From NCBI RefSeq assembly GCF_003610355.1, contig NZ_RAPY01000002.1, forward strand, positions 248,001-312,000: 64,000 bases of DNA, written 5' to 3'. Under the pieces are notes generated by a model. It did no database searches and was not told the origin of the DNA. It was given only the letters and a program-made list of their open reading frames with translations. The translations under genes were made by a program, and so were the position numbers. This document shows, in pieces, positions 52,349 to 61,372 of the stretch (positions within the stretch are counted from its first letter, which is position 1; the number at the start of each line of letters is the position of its first letter). The DNA comes from Sphingobacterium detergens. GTDB lineage: Bacteria > Bacteroidota > Bacteroidia > Sphingobacteriales > Sphingobacteriaceae.

Positions 52349-53881
52349 TTAACGGTCAATGTTTACTTTATAAATTGTTTCGGCTTCATCATCATCAAAT
52401 TGCCGGATTTGCGCGATGAGTTTTTGTTTCATCTTAGTGACTACGCGCTGATAGCTTGGGTCATTATAAACATTTCGAAGCTCATTCGGATCTTTTTCAA
52501 GATCGAAAAGCTCCCAGCTTTCGACCCGCTTATAATAACGGATAAGTTTATAACGGTCGTCCCTAACGCCAAAATGTGGGCTTACGGCATGTTCACCATT
52601 TTCAAAATAATGATAATATAGATCTTTGCGATGCTCTTCTTTTGTGTTTTTTAGGACATGGACAAAGGATTTACCCTGCATATCAACAGGTCTTTTGATT
52701 GCTGCCAACTCGAGTAGGGTGGGAGCGATATCGGCGTTCACCAATTTTGCTTCGATTTTTGTCGCAGGTTTAATCAATGGGGGATAACGCATTAACATCG
52801 GTGTCCGGAATGACTCTTCGTACATCCATCGTTTATCAAACCAACCGTGTTCGCCCATATAGAATCCCTGATCCGAAAGATAGATCACGATAGTATTTTG
52901 GCGGAGAGATTTCTGATCCAGGTAGTCCAATACTTTACCTATATTGCGATCCATAGATTGAGCGGTATTGAGATAATCGATCATATAGCGTTTGAACTTC
53001 CACTCGGCAAGCTGTTTGCCTGTTAGCTTGCCTTGTTGCAGTTGTTCATAGATTGGTCGATAATAGGCGATATACTTGTTTTTCTGATCTTGGTCCATTC
53101 GTTTGAAATTACCGTCATTCATCATTTCTTCTAATGAGTTGAACATTTTGAGATCATAACCCATCTTCATATCCTTATCGATTGACATTTCCTGTAACGC
53201 GGCGGCCTGTCTGCTTTGGTAGTTATCATAAAATGTTGATGGTAGGGTAAAATTCACGGTATCATAGGTTCCGAAGTCTTTTGGGGCGGGCATCCAGGTG
53301 CGGTGTGTCGCCTTATGACCGATGACCAGACAGAAGGGTTTGTTTGAATCTAAGGTGTCCAGCCAATTGATCGATTTTTCCGTCACGATATCTGATACAT
53401 AGCCTTCAGCGCGCTTGCGCCCTTGTTTGCTGATGAAATCTGGATTGAAATACGTGCCCTGACCCACCAGGATATCATAATAATTAAATCCCTGAAGCTT
53501 TTCTCCTAAATGAATTTTGCCCACCCAAGCTGTTTGGTAGCCCACCTGTTGTAACTGTTTGACGAATAAATCCTGATTGAAATCAAATTCAGAGGTTTCA
53601 TTGTCCTTAAATCCATTCTTGTGGCTATACTTGCCTGTTAGAAGTGTGGCTCTGGCTGGACCACAAATGGAGTTGTTAACATATGCATGGTTGAAAATTG
53701 CCCCTTCAGTCGCAATACGATCAATTTGAGGTGTTTTAGCATACGTGGAGCCATAGGCACTAATGGTTTGATAGGCATGGTCGTCTGATATGATGATCAC
53801 GATGTTAGGCCTATTCTGCCCTAGTACCTGGCTGCATATGCTCCACAGGATAAGCGCTAAATAAATAGAGGTAAGTTTCAT
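52349..53881 (-). CDS. Sulfatase (S1 family, possibly N-acetylglucosamine-6-sulfatase-like)
   Basis: 510 residues, signal peptide ending VLGQ (residue 22). Residues 73-77 are CGPAR, the C-x-P-x-R site at which Cys73 is converted to formylglycine, inside NNSICGPARATLLTGKYSHKNG. IIISDDHAYQTI supplies the N-terminal metal-binding Asp pair, and LSDQGFYMGEHGWFDKRWMYEESFRTPMLMRYP the second metal/active-site segment, which matches the GlcNAc-6-sulfatase type. It probably removes sulfate from host-type glycans so the SusCD pair can import them. It is divergent from the sialidase gene with a 75-bp shared promoter region. Confidence 0.88.
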   Translation of the reverse strand: MKLTSIYLALILWSICSQVLGQNRPNIVIIISDDHAYQTISAYGSTYAKTPQIDRIATEGAIFNHAYVNNSICGPARATLLTGKYSHKNGFKDNETSEFDFNQDLFVKQLQQVGYQTAWVGKIHLGEKLQGFNYYDILVGQGTYFNPDFISKQGRKRAEGYVSDIVTEKSINWLDTLDSNKPFCLVIGHKATHRTWMPAPKDFGTYDTVNFTLPSTFYDNYQSRQAAALQEMSIDKDMKMGYDLKMFNSLEEMMNDGNFKRMDQDQKNKYIAYYRPIYEQLQQGKLTGKQLAEWKFKRYMIDYLNTAQSMDRNIGKVLDYLDQKSLRQNTIVIYLSDQGFYMGEHGWFDKRWMYEESFRTPMLMRYPPLIKPATKIEAKLVNADIAPTLLELAAIKRPVDMQGKSFVHVLKNTKEEHRKDLYYHYFENGEHAVSPHFGVRDDRYKLIRYYKRVESWELFDLEKDPNELRNVYNDPSYQRVVTKMKQKLIAQIRQFDDDEAETIYKVNIDR

Positions 53882-53956
53882 TGTAATAATGGTTTTATTG
53901 TTGATTATGATATCGTTTCTTTAAAGATAGAAGATTATTCTATTTTTATAGTTAAA

Positions 53957-55153
53957 ATGAGAAAAGTAAGTATGATAAACACAATTTGGATCCGAATAAG
54001 AATAGTCTTTGTGACTACAATATTTGTAGGATTGTATGCCTTGGCAGGTGCGCAGGAAGTCAATGTATTTGTTGCTGGCGAAGATGGTTATAAAAGCTAC
54101 CGCATACCGGCAATAGTAAAGGATAAAACTGGACAATTGATTGCTTTTGCCGAGGGCAGGGTGGATCATGCGGGCGATTTCGGTAATGTCGATATCGTTT
54201 ATAAAGTCAGTAGGGACAATGGTAAAACTTGGGGTCCCTTGCATGTCGCTGTTGATAACGATAATTTGCAGGTCGGAAACCCAGCTCCCTTAGTAGATTT
54301 GTTAGATCCGGCATATCCAAAAGGACGCTTATTGCTTTTTTACAATACGGGTAATAATCACGAAGGCGAAGTTCGTAAAGGCAATGGTATACGTGAATGT
54401 TGGTCAATTAGTTCAACAGATGGTGGTAAAACCTGGTCCGATCCAAAAAATATTACGCTTGAGACCCATCGCCCCAATCACCCTGCAGTAAATAGAGCAT
54501 ATACTTTCAAACAGGACTGGCGAACCTATGCGAATACACCTGGGCATGCTTTGCAGTTTGATTCCGGTAAATATAAAGGACGTATCTATATTCCTGCAAA
54601 TCATTCCGAAGGAGATCCCAAAGAAAATGGCCGGGATTATTTTGCGCACTCCTATTACTCGGATGATCATGGAAAAACGTTCCAAATAGGGGCGAGTGTC
54701 AAATTTGAAGGATCAAACGAAACTATGGCAGCTCAGATCTCTGAAACAGGATTGTATATGAATTCCCGTAATCAGCAAGGCAATGTGAGAGAGCGAATCG
54801 TATCCTATTCGAATGATGGTGGAATGACCTGGGATACGACCTATTATGATAAAAACCTTCCCGATCCCGTTAATCAGGGATCTGTGCTCTCTTGGCAAAG
54901 GAAAGGAAAATATGTGTTAGCTGTTTGCAATGCTGCAACCACAAATAGAAGAGATAATTTAACGCTTCGATTAAGTAGGGATCAGGGAAAAACCTGGTAT
55001 TTCAATCATGTCGTTTCAAAAGCTCCTGCGGATGTAAAAGGGGATTATACAGCCTATTCCGATTTGGTGCTTTTAAATAAAAATAGAATTGGTGTTTTAT
55101 TCGAAAAGGAGAATTATCGAAAGATTGTGTTTGTGCCGGTCCAACTAAAATAG
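53957..55153 (+). CDS. Sialidase (exo-alpha-sialidase, GH33 type)
   Basis: 398 residues with an N-terminal hydrophobic signal (VFVTTIFVGLYALAGAQ); ATG at 53972 is an alternative start. YRIP at residues 48-51 gives the first Arg of the sialic-acid triad. Five Asp boxes SxDxGxTW-type are visible: SRDNGKTW 85-92, STDGGKTW 153-160, SDDHGKTF 235-242, SNDGGMTW 285-292 and SRDQGKTW 340-347, the standard six-bladed propeller layout. A NRIGVLFEKENYRKIVFVP C-terminus holds the Glu and Arg. It releases terminal sialic acid from host glycans. Together with the divergent sulfatase and the SusCD pair it forms a glycan utilisation locus. Confidence 0.9.
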   Translation: MRKVSMINTIWIRIRIVFVTTIFVGLYALAGAQEVNVFVAGEDGYKSYRIPAIVKDKTGQLIAFAEGRVDHAGDFGNVDIVYKVSRDNGKTWGPLHVAVDNDNLQVGNPAPLVDLLDPAYPKGRLLLFYNTGNNHEGEVRKGNGIRECWSISSTDGGKTWSDPKNITLETHRPNHPAVNRAYTFKQDWRTYANTPGHALQFDSGKYKGRIYIPANHSEGDPKENGRDYFAHSYYSDDHGKTFQIGASVKFEGSNETMAAQISETGLYMNSRNQQGNVRERIVSYSNDGGMTWDTTYYDKNLPDPVNQGSVLSWQRKGKYVLAVCNAATTNRRDNLTLRLSRDQGKTWYFNHVVSKAPADVKGDYTAYSDLVLLNKNRIGVLFEKENYRKIVFVPVQLK

Positions 55154-55290
55154 TTGTAATTATATAACAAAATACAGCGTATCTGATTTTTATGCTGCAA
55201 AATCTGGATGTAACTTTATTAAAGAATAAACTTTTGGTTTAGTGATGACAGCTTACTAAGTGTAATTAACGATAATTTATAGCTATAAAA

Positions 55291-55321
55291 AAACACCTGA
55301 AGTGGGGAACCTCAGGTGTTT
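55291..55321. terminator. Hairpin at the right edge of the glycan locus
   Basis: AAACACCTGA (55291-55300) and TCAGGTGTTT (55312-55321) form a 10-bp stem, preceded by an A run. It nearly repeats the terminator at 46976-47004, which ends the SusCD pair 3 on the left. It is 138 bases after the sialidase stop. Confidence 0.65.
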
Positions 55322-55348
55322 AACCTAACCAATTATTAACCTAAATTT

Positions 55349-55375
55349 ATGAAAAGTATACTTTTTAAAGTATAG
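55349..55375 (+). pseudogene. Orphan gene start of 8 codons
   Basis: Behind TTAACCTAAATTT, a leader style common before SusC-type genes in this phylum, ATG AAA AGT ATA CTT TTT AAA GTA TAG gives 8 codons and then stops. It looks like the surviving start of a lost gene. The rest of the 55154-55670 gap has no other gene. Confidence 0.25.
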
Positions 55376-55635
55376 AAAGTTATATTCAATATTCATGCCA
55401 TTTTGTGTTCCAACCCGCTGTTGTTTTTCTTTTGTGTTATTTTTGTTACTCAAGTAGTGCTAACGATTTGTTTTGAGAATATTTATAAATTATAATTTGT
55501 GGTTTTGTGATAATTAATAAATTATTTTGGTTTACCTCCGTAAGCCAGCTGCAAATAAAACTTCTGTCAAACAGCATCGGAGTATTTTAGAAAGAAGGGG
55601 GTATAAAGAGGGAAGAACTTCAGACTAAAAATAAA

Positions 55636-55658
55636 TCCCTGTTTAATACAAACAAGGA
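55636..55658 (-). terminator. Hairpin terminator of the two-gene unknown operon
   Basis: TCCCTGTTT (55636-55644), loop AATAC, AAACAAGGA (55650-55658) with one mismatch, followed on the minus strand by a T-rich tail. It starts 12 bases past the stop at 55671. Confidence 0.5.
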
Positions 55659-55670
55659 TGGTTAGATTGG

Positions 55671-55946
55671 TTAGAAATATAATCGAAACAATTCGTTCCA
55701 TTCGGCATCTAGACTGCCTGCATATACTGCCTGTCGGGCTCGATTATACCAATAGCGAGCATTCCAAGGATCTCCTTCCTTGCGGTGAAGGTAAGCATGT
55801 ACGTGAGCGGCTTCAACACCATCTAACTGATCGATGAGGTCGTGTGCGGTTTTCCAATCCCCCTTTTTGTCATACCACAATGATTTTTGTACAGCAGACC
55901 AGTGATGAATAGGACTGTCTAATAATTGAAATTCTTCTATTGTCAT
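55671..55946 (-). CDS. Conserved small protein of unknown function
   Basis: 91 residues, soluble. The pattern QKSLWYDKKGDWKTAHDLIDQLDG, then AHVHAYLHRKEGDPWNARYWYNRA, is one I have seen in small uncharacterised proteins of several phyla; the HAYLHRxEGD and NARYWYxRA blocks are the most conserved. TPR-like helices are plausible. No function is assigned. Its start overlaps the stop of the upstream gene by 4 bases (ATGA), so the two are translationally coupled. Confidence 0.7.
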   Translation of the reverse strand: MTIEEFQLLDSPIHHWSAVQKSLWYDKKGDWKTAHDLIDQLDGVEAAHVHAYLHRKEGDPWNARYWYNRARQAVYAGSLDAEWNELFRLYF

Positions 55947-56650
55947 TTTGTTAATTCTTTGCTCCAGATTTCATAAATATCATCTCCTTTAGAGCTTTTT
56001 CCACTGTGATGCCATTTGTTATCTTCCAGCTTTCCATTAAAATTCAGTTCTTGCCCCACCTTATTATTGTCTCTTGAAAAGAATTGTATTGTCTCTGTGT
56101 AACGATTGTTTTTGTAACTGTAACGTCCGCCACCGGTTCCATAAAATCCTTTTTGGACCGGATTAATTGCAATCCATTGGAAGTAACCGTCGACCAGAAT
56201 CTTGATTGTTTTGCGATCTGCTTTTGGAATCTCGTGCATCTTTGCATCTTGTTGTCTACCTGTAATTCTCCACAATGCATCTAGATCTTGGGCGATGGTT
56301 TTCTGCTTGACAAAGATCTTGCTGGAATCGGGCAACTTTATCTGGATGTTATCTTTTTCCTTTTTAACATACAAACTGGTTGATTTACCGATATCGGTAC
56401 TGTCTTTCGTATCATATTCGATAGCTACATTGATCGTATTGTCTTGCTGCTGGATTGCGCCGCCCCAAGTATAACCAAAATGCTTATTGGTATCATCATA
56501 TTGTATGAAAGAAAGGTATCGATCCTTGATCAAAATTAGGTTTTTGGTGGTTCCTGCCGTGGAAATATATGCGCCATCAGCAAGTTGTGCCTTAGCTTGG
56601 AAATGTACAGCTACAAGCGATAAGCACAATAGTAAAATACAGTTTCTCAT
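55943..56650 (-). CDS. Exported protein with two lipocalin-like halves
   Basis: 235 residues with a signal peptide (ends QAKAQ, residue 22). Two related halves are apparent: LADGAYISTAG...YLSFIQYDD...YTWGGAIQQQDN, and DALWRITGR...GYFQWIAINP...GTGGGRYSYKNNRYTETIQFFSR. This is the pattern of DUF4488-like lipocalin proteins of Bacteroidota, where G-x-W starts and GGG-Y-x-Y closes a barrel. The ligand is unknown. It overlaps the small downstream gene by 4 bases. Confidence 0.65.
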   Translation of the reverse strand: MRNCILLLCLSLVAVHFQAKAQLADGAYISTAGTTKNLILIKDRYLSFIQYDDTNKHFGYTWGGAIQQQDNTINVAIEYDTKDSTDIGKSTSLYVKKEKDNIQIKLPDSSKIFVKQKTIAQDLDALWRITGRQQDAKMHEIPKADRKTIKILVDGYFQWIAINPVQKGFYGTGGGRYSYKNNRYTETIQFFSRDNNKVGQELNFNGKLEDNKWHHSGKSSKGDDIYEIWSKELTK

Positions 56651-56726
56651 AACAAATCAAAGCATGTTGTCTTTTAAAGATACAAAATAAAAATGTTGAA
56701 TAGTGTACTGGGGATTGCAGACTCAT

Positions 56727-56765
56727 AAAAAAGGCTGATTCTTTAACAAAGAATCAGCCTTTTTT
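56727..56765 (-). terminator. Perfect 18-bp hairpin terminator of the Tex gene
   Basis: 56727-56744 pairs perfectly with 56748-56765 across a 3-base loop, with A and T runs on the outside. It ends the minus-strand tex gene, 16 bases after the stop. Confidence 0.92.
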
Positions 56766-56780
56766 AGCGGAATATATGAT

Positions 56781-59018
56781 TTATTTGAATTTACTCGCTA
56801 ATGCGGCAAGCTTACTAGCCATATCGGTTTGTGGTTCTGGCTGTTTTTTGCCCTCATTTCTCTTATTCTTTGGAAGAACAGGTTTTTCATCTGTTTTCAT
56901 CGATAAAGCAATACGGTTACGTTTCTCATCCACCTCTGTAACCGTGACTGTAACATGTTGTTGTACTTTGACCACCTCATGTGGGTCGGAGATATAACGG
57001 TTGGACAGTTGGCTCAGGTGTACTAAGCCATCTTGATGTACGCCAATATCAACGAAAGCGCCAAAGTTGGTAATGTTAGTCACGATGCCGGGAAGTTTCA
57101 TGCCAATACGTAAATCGCCAATGCTATTGACACCATCAGTGAATGAAAAGGCTTCAAACTTTTCCCTTGGATCAAGACCGGGTTTGGCTAGTTCATTAAG
57201 AATATCATTTAAGGTTGGTAGGCCCACTTCCGCAGAGATATAGTTTTTCAAGGGAATTGATTTTCTTAATTCAGCATCTTTGAGTAAGTCTTCTACTTTT
57301 TTACCCAGGTCTTTTGCCATTTGCTCAACCAGCGCATAACGCTCAGGGTGTACAGCAGAGGAATCCAATGGATTGGCAGCATGTCTTATCCGAAGGAAAC
57401 CTGCAGCTTGTTCATAGGCTTTGTCACCAAGACGAGGGACTTTTTTCAATTCTCGACGTGAGGAAAATGGACCGTTTTCATTTCTATATTTAATAATCTG
57501 CTGCGCTAGAGATGGCCCTAATCCAGAGACGTATGATAATATCTGTTTTGAGGCGGTATTCAGTTCCACACCTACAGCATTTACACAGCTGATGACGGTA
57601 TCGTCCAACGATGTCTGTAGCTTATTTTGGTCTACATCATGTTGATATTGGCCGACACCGATAGATTTTGGATCAATTTTAACCAACTCGGCCAATGGAT
57701 CCATTAATCTTCTTCCGATCGATACTGCACCACGTACGGTGATATCGTGATCCGGAAACTCTTCACGTGCGGTCTCTGATGCGGAATAGATTGAAGCGCC
57801 ACTTTCATTGACCATAACAATGGTCACATTGTTGAGGCCCAGTTTCTTTACAAAGTCTTCAGTTTCACGTCCTGCCGTTCCATTACCGATCGCAATGGCC
57901 TGAATATCGTGTTTGGATACAAGATAGTTGATTGTCTTTTGTGCTTCGGCAAGTCCATTTGCGCCATTGTGTGGAAAAATAGCCGTATTTTCTTTTAGCT
58001 GGCCTTGTTCGTCCAATACAACAGTTTTACATCCAGTTCGGAAACCGGGGTCTATTGCAAGTAATCTTTTTTGTCCCAATGGTGCTGCTAAAAGTAATTG
58101 ACGAACATTGTCCGCAAAAACTTTGATTGCCTCTTCATCCGCTTTTTGACGGGTCAATACACGGATTTCTGTCTCCATAGAAGGTTTCAATAATCGCTTA
58201 TAGCTATCTGTCAATGCCAATTTTACTTGTGCGGCAGCATCGTTGGAAGCCTTGATATAAAGTGATTCAATGGTCGGAAGGATATTTTCTTCATTGATGT
58301 CGATATCCAGATAAAGTAATTCTTCTTTTTCGCCACGACGCATCGCCAAAACGCGGTGTGAGGGGGCGTCTTTTAGCGATTCGGACCACTCGTAATAATC
58401 TTTATATTTGATAGCCGCTTCTTCCTTTCCTGGAACTACTCTGGATACGAATTCAGCCTTTTCTAAGAATATCGCTCTTGATTTGGATCGTACTGTCGCG
58501 TCTTCCGCAATGATTTCAGCAATGATGTCTCTTGCTCCGGCTAGTGCTTCGTCGCTATTGTTTACTCCTTTTTCTACATCTATTAACGAACTTGCAAGTT
58601 CCAGATAATCTGTTTTGTCCTGCGCTAAAAGTAGATCTGCCAAAGGCTGCAATCCTTTTTCACGGGCAACACTAGCTCTTGTTTTACGTTTGGGTTTGTA
58701 AGGCAGGTAGATGTCTTCCAGATTCGCCATCGTCTCGGCTGTCATGACCTGTTGTTCAAGTTCAGGTGTCAATTTACCCTGATCATTGATGGATTTTAAA
58801 ACAGCTTCTTTACGTTTATCCAGATCCTTCAGTTGTTGGGAACGATCTCTGATGTTTGTAATCTGAACCTCATCCAGACTTCCTGTCATTTCTTTCCGAT
58901 AACGGGAGATAAATGGAACAGTAGCGCCTTCTTCTAATAGTTGAATTGTCGTGCGAACCTGTTTTTCGCTTATAGATAGCTCGTTAGCAATAGTAATTTC
59001 GTGTGATAATAAGCTCAT
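56781..59018 (-). CDS. tex: Tex family RNA-binding transcription accessory protein
   Basis: 745 residues from ATG 59018 (MSLLSHEITIANEL), chosen because it matches the family start; the frame is open 15 codons upstream to 59063. Family layout is intact: N-terminal helices (ATVPFISRYRKEMTGSLDEVQI), YqgF/RNase H-like domain (LLAIDPGFRTGCKTVVLDE), helix-hairpin-helix (LSYVSGLGPSLAQQIIKYR) and a C-terminal S1 domain (GIVTNITNFGAFVDIGVHQDGLVHLSQL). It binds RNA or the ribosome and affects transcription and translation. A tail rich in Lys follows S1. It is transcribed downstream of tatA. Confidence 0.93.
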   Translation of the reverse strand: MSLLSHEITIANELSISEKQVRTTIQLLEEGATVPFISRYRKEMTGSLDEVQITNIRDRSQQLKDLDKRKEAVLKSINDQGKLTPELEQQVMTAETMANLEDIYLPYKPKRKTRASVAREKGLQPLADLLLAQDKTDYLELASSLIDVEKGVNNSDEALAGARDIIAEIIAEDATVRSKSRAIFLEKAEFVSRVVPGKEEAAIKYKDYYEWSESLKDAPSHRVLAMRRGEKEELLYLDIDINEENILPTIESLYIKASNDAAAQVKLALTDSYKRLLKPSMETEIRVLTRQKADEEAIKVFADNVRQLLLAAPLGQKRLLAIDPGFRTGCKTVVLDEQGQLKENTAIFPHNGANGLAEAQKTINYLVSKHDIQAIAIGNGTAGRETEDFVKKLGLNNVTIVMVNESGASIYSASETAREEFPDHDITVRGAVSIGRRLMDPLAELVKIDPKSIGVGQYQHDVDQNKLQTSLDDTVISCVNAVGVELNTASKQILSYVSGLGPSLAQQIIKYRNENGPFSSRRELKKVPRLGDKAYEQAAGFLRIRHAANPLDSSAVHPERYALVEQMAKDLGKKVEDLLKDAELRKSIPLKNYISAEVGLPTLNDILNELAKPGLDPREKFEAFSFTDGVNSIGDLRIGMKLPGIVTNITNFGAFVDIGVHQDGLVHLSQLSNRYISDPHEVVKVQQHVTVTVTEVDEKRNRIALSMKTDEKPVLPKNKRNEGKKQPEPQTDMASKLAALASKFK

Positions 59019-59042
59019 TGTAGATTTTACTTTAAAAAGGAA

Positions 59043-59068
59043 AGCTGTTGAATGGTTATTCAACAGCT
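59043..59068 (-). terminator. Hairpin after tatA
   Basis: AGCTGTTGAAT (59043-59053), loop GGTT, ATTCAACAGCT (59058-59068), perfect 11-bp stem, T-rich on the minus side. It lies between tatA (stop 59105) and the tex start. Confidence 0.7.
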
Positions 59069-59104
59069 CTATGAAATATCTGATTGTAAATTAATGCAAT
59101 GGAA

Positions 59105-59623
59105 TTACGCAGGTTTGTTTGTGTTTTCCTCTTGTTCTGTAGGTTTCTTTTCTTCTCCTTCGTTGTTTTTGGCCTCAGCAAAGTGGTCATTGTATCCGTA
59201 AGTGATATGAGAAGGTTCCTCTCCGTAATCTAATTGCTTATGTGGATTGTGTTCCACGACTCCCGCAGGAGTTGTAAATTCATATTTTTTCTTCGCTGGT
59301 TCAGATTCTGAGCTTTCAGCAGTTTCTACTGACTGGGATTCTTGCTCAGCTTTGGCTTGTTCTTCCGCAACTTTTACATCACTAGGGACGGTTTCCTCTT
59401 TGACTTCTGTCTTAACGTCTATGTCTTTTTCAAAATTATTGATCTGATCTGAAATCTCACGCTTGATGCCTTCGGATGCATCTTTGAATTCTCGTATCCC
59501 TCTTCCTAAACCTCTTGCCAATTCAGGAAGCTTCTTGCCACCAAAAAGTAACAAGATCGCAAACACGATTAAAATCATCTCCTGTGTTCCGATGTTTAGA
59601 AATGTTATTACTGGATTGTACAT
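59105..59623 (-). CDS. tatA: Twin-arginine translocase subunit TatA
   Basis: 172 residues. The N-terminal membrane helix (QEMILIVFAILLLFGG) runs directly into the amphipathic KKLPELARGLGRGIREFKDASEGIK helix, the TatA/TatB signature. The remaining 110 residues are an acidic, Lys/Glu-rich tail, longer than usual and ending TEQEENTNKPA. It forms the pore for folded Tat substrates. TatC is not in this window. It is 41 bases before tex on the same strand, with a hairpin between them. Confidence 0.9.
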   Translation of the reverse strand: MYNPVITFLNIGTQEMILIVFAILLLFGGKKLPELARGLGRGIREFKDASEGIKREISDQINNFEKDIDVKTEVKEETVPSDVKVAEEQAKAEQESQSVETAESSESEPAKKKYEFTTPAGVVEHNPHKQLDYGEEPSHITYGYNDHFAEAKNNEGEEKKPTEQEENTNKPA

Positions 59624-59759
59624 ACTCTTTTCCTCTTCTTTTGATTACTAACTAGATGCTAAGTTACACTTATATTTCTATAGTTCTTAGACTAACAGGT
59701 AAATTTAAGATAATTTTAAGGTATTTGAAACATAAAAATTACTTAACAAAGGAGCTGTA

Positions 59760-59788
59760 TTTGGTGAGTAAATTTTGTTATATTTTTG
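59760..59788 (+). promoter_or_regulatory. Promoter of the MATE exporter gene
   Basis: TTTG (59760-59763), 17 bases, TATTTTTG (59781-59788). The leader would be about 70 bases. A second TATTTTTG sits at 59831-59838, 25 bases before the start codon. Confidence 0.4.
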
Positions 59789-59863
59789 CTAAATATTTTT
59801 TAATATGACGATAGAGCGGAAATATCTTTGTATTTTTGTGCCTATTTTTTTGAGGAATTGATT

Positions 59864-61237
59864 ATGTTGGGAAAATTTAAAACATTCAAGCCGTATTACA
59901 AAAGTACGATCGTATTGGCCGGTCCGGTTGTCATTTCACAACTGGGACATACATTGGTACATACCGCGGATAGCGTTATAGTCGGACATTTTGCTGGAAC
60001 GATTCCATTGGCTGCAGTGTCCTTGGTGAACGCTGTCTTTATGATCGTTATGGTAGTCGGATTAGGAATTGCCTATGGGATCACACCATTGATCGCACAG
60101 GAAAATGGTCGCGATAATAAGGAGGAGTGCGCTGTATTATTATCAAATAGCTTTTGGTTGAATATCATTACCGGTATATTGTTGTTCTGTTTGGTCTATT
60201 TTGGATCTATGCTCGCAATTGATCATCTGAATCAGGATCCGGCTGTTGTAAAGGAGGCGAAACCTTATTTACTGATTTTAAGTCTTTCTATGTTACCGCT
60301 GATGGTATTCAGTACATTTAAGCAATTTGCCGAAGGTCTGGGCTTTACCAAGCAAGCGATGAATGTAACCATCTGGGGAAACGTACTCAATATTATATTG
60401 GCAATCATCTTTGTCAAGGGTATGTTCGGAATTACGCCGATGGGTGTAAAAGGGGTCGGATATAGCACGCTGATTGACCGTATCTTGATGATGGCGGTGA
60501 TGATGACCTATGTGTTGCGATCGCAAAAGTTTAAGGGTTATATACAACATTTTAAAATTACAGTAATAGACAAGGTAAGACTAGGGAAAATATTGCGGAT
60601 CGGTGCACCTGTTGCAATGCAATATGTTTTTGAAATTGGTGCGTTTGCCGGAGCATCTTTACTGGCCGGAACGATCAGTGCTACGGCTCAAGCTTCCCAT
60701 CAGGTAGCAATCCAGTTAGCTGCAATGACCTATATGATGGCCAGCGGTATTGCTGCTGCTGCAACAATTAAAGTGGGCAATAGCTATGGAAATAGAAACC
60801 TGTTCCGCTTGGAGCGCTTTGCCATAACTTCTTATCAATTGGTTTTGATCTTTATGTTGATTACGGCGTCATTGTTTGCGATTTTCAATAATTACCTGCC
60901 TTACATTTTTACGTCTGATAAGGCGGTGGTCGTTATTGCTGCTCAATTACTGATCATCGCTGGTCTTTTCCAGTTATTTGATGGGACTCAGGTCGTGGGA
61001 CTAGGTGTTTTGAGAGGTATGGGCGATGTCAATATCCCTACGATCATCACTTTTATTGCTTATTGGATTATCGGACTGCCAAGTGGTTATGTCATGGGAA
61101 TACTTTTTGACTGGGGTATTAAAGGAATCTGGTACGGCTTGACCCTTGGTTTATTGACTTCATCGGTATTGCTCTATTTGCGGTTCCAATTAGTGATCAA
61201 TAGAAAGAAGCTCCAATTCGAAAAGAGCATATTGTAG
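59864..61237 (+). CDS. MATE family efflux transporter
   Basis: 457 residues from ATG 59864 (MLGKFKTFKPYYKST); upstream in-frame start-like codons to 59828 give a poor N-terminus. Twelve membrane helices in two halves, as expected for MATE. The first half starts TIVLAGPVVISQLGHTLVHTADSVIVGHFAG and the second has RIGAPVAMQYVFEIGAFAGASLLAGTISATAQASHQVAIQLA, the family repeat. It exports cationic drugs or metabolites with sodium or proton entry; the substrate is unknown. It converges on the E2 gene with a shared hairpin terminator. Confidence 0.93.
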   Translation: MLGKFKTFKPYYKSTIVLAGPVVISQLGHTLVHTADSVIVGHFAGTIPLAAVSLVNAVFMIVMVVGLGIAYGITPLIAQENGRDNKEECAVLLSNSFWLNIITGILLFCLVYFGSMLAIDHLNQDPAVVKEAKPYLLILSLSMLPLMVFSTFKQFAEGLGFTKQAMNVTIWGNVLNIILAIIFVKGMFGITPMGVKGVGYSTLIDRILMMAVMMTYVLRSQKFKGYIQHFKITVIDKVRLGKILRIGAPVAMQYVFEIGAFAGASLLAGTISATAQASHQVAIQLAAMTYMMASGIAAAATIKVGNSYGNRNLFRLERFAITSYQLVLIFMLITASLFAIFNNYLPYIFTSDKAVVVIAAQLLIIAGLFQLFDGTQVVGLGVLRGMGDVNIPTIITFIAYWIIGLPSGYVMGILFDWGIKGIWYGLTLGLLTSSVLLYLRFQLVINRKKLQFEKSIL

Positions 61238-61320
61238 AAGCGTAGAATGAAAGCTTCTGGAAGATAAAACACGCATTGTATAGCGGAGAGTATATTCCCA
61301 TGAGAATACATGTGATGTAA

Positions 61321-61360
61321 ATAAAAAAGTGGCTGTCCAAAAGGACAGCCACTTTTTTAT
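61321..61360. terminator. Bidirectional hairpin terminator
   Basis: ATAAAAAAGTGGCTGTCC (61321-61338), loop AAAA, and a perfect 18-bp complement (61343-61360). It serves both convergent genes, MATE and the E2 subunit. Confidence 0.93.
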
Positions 61361-61372
61361 AACTTGTTGCCT

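Noticed and set aside
59828..59863. Upstream start for the MATE exporter
   Set aside because: The frame can start at TTG 59828, but the added residues overlap a TATTTTTG promoter-like box and ATG 59864 begins the family's normal N-terminus.
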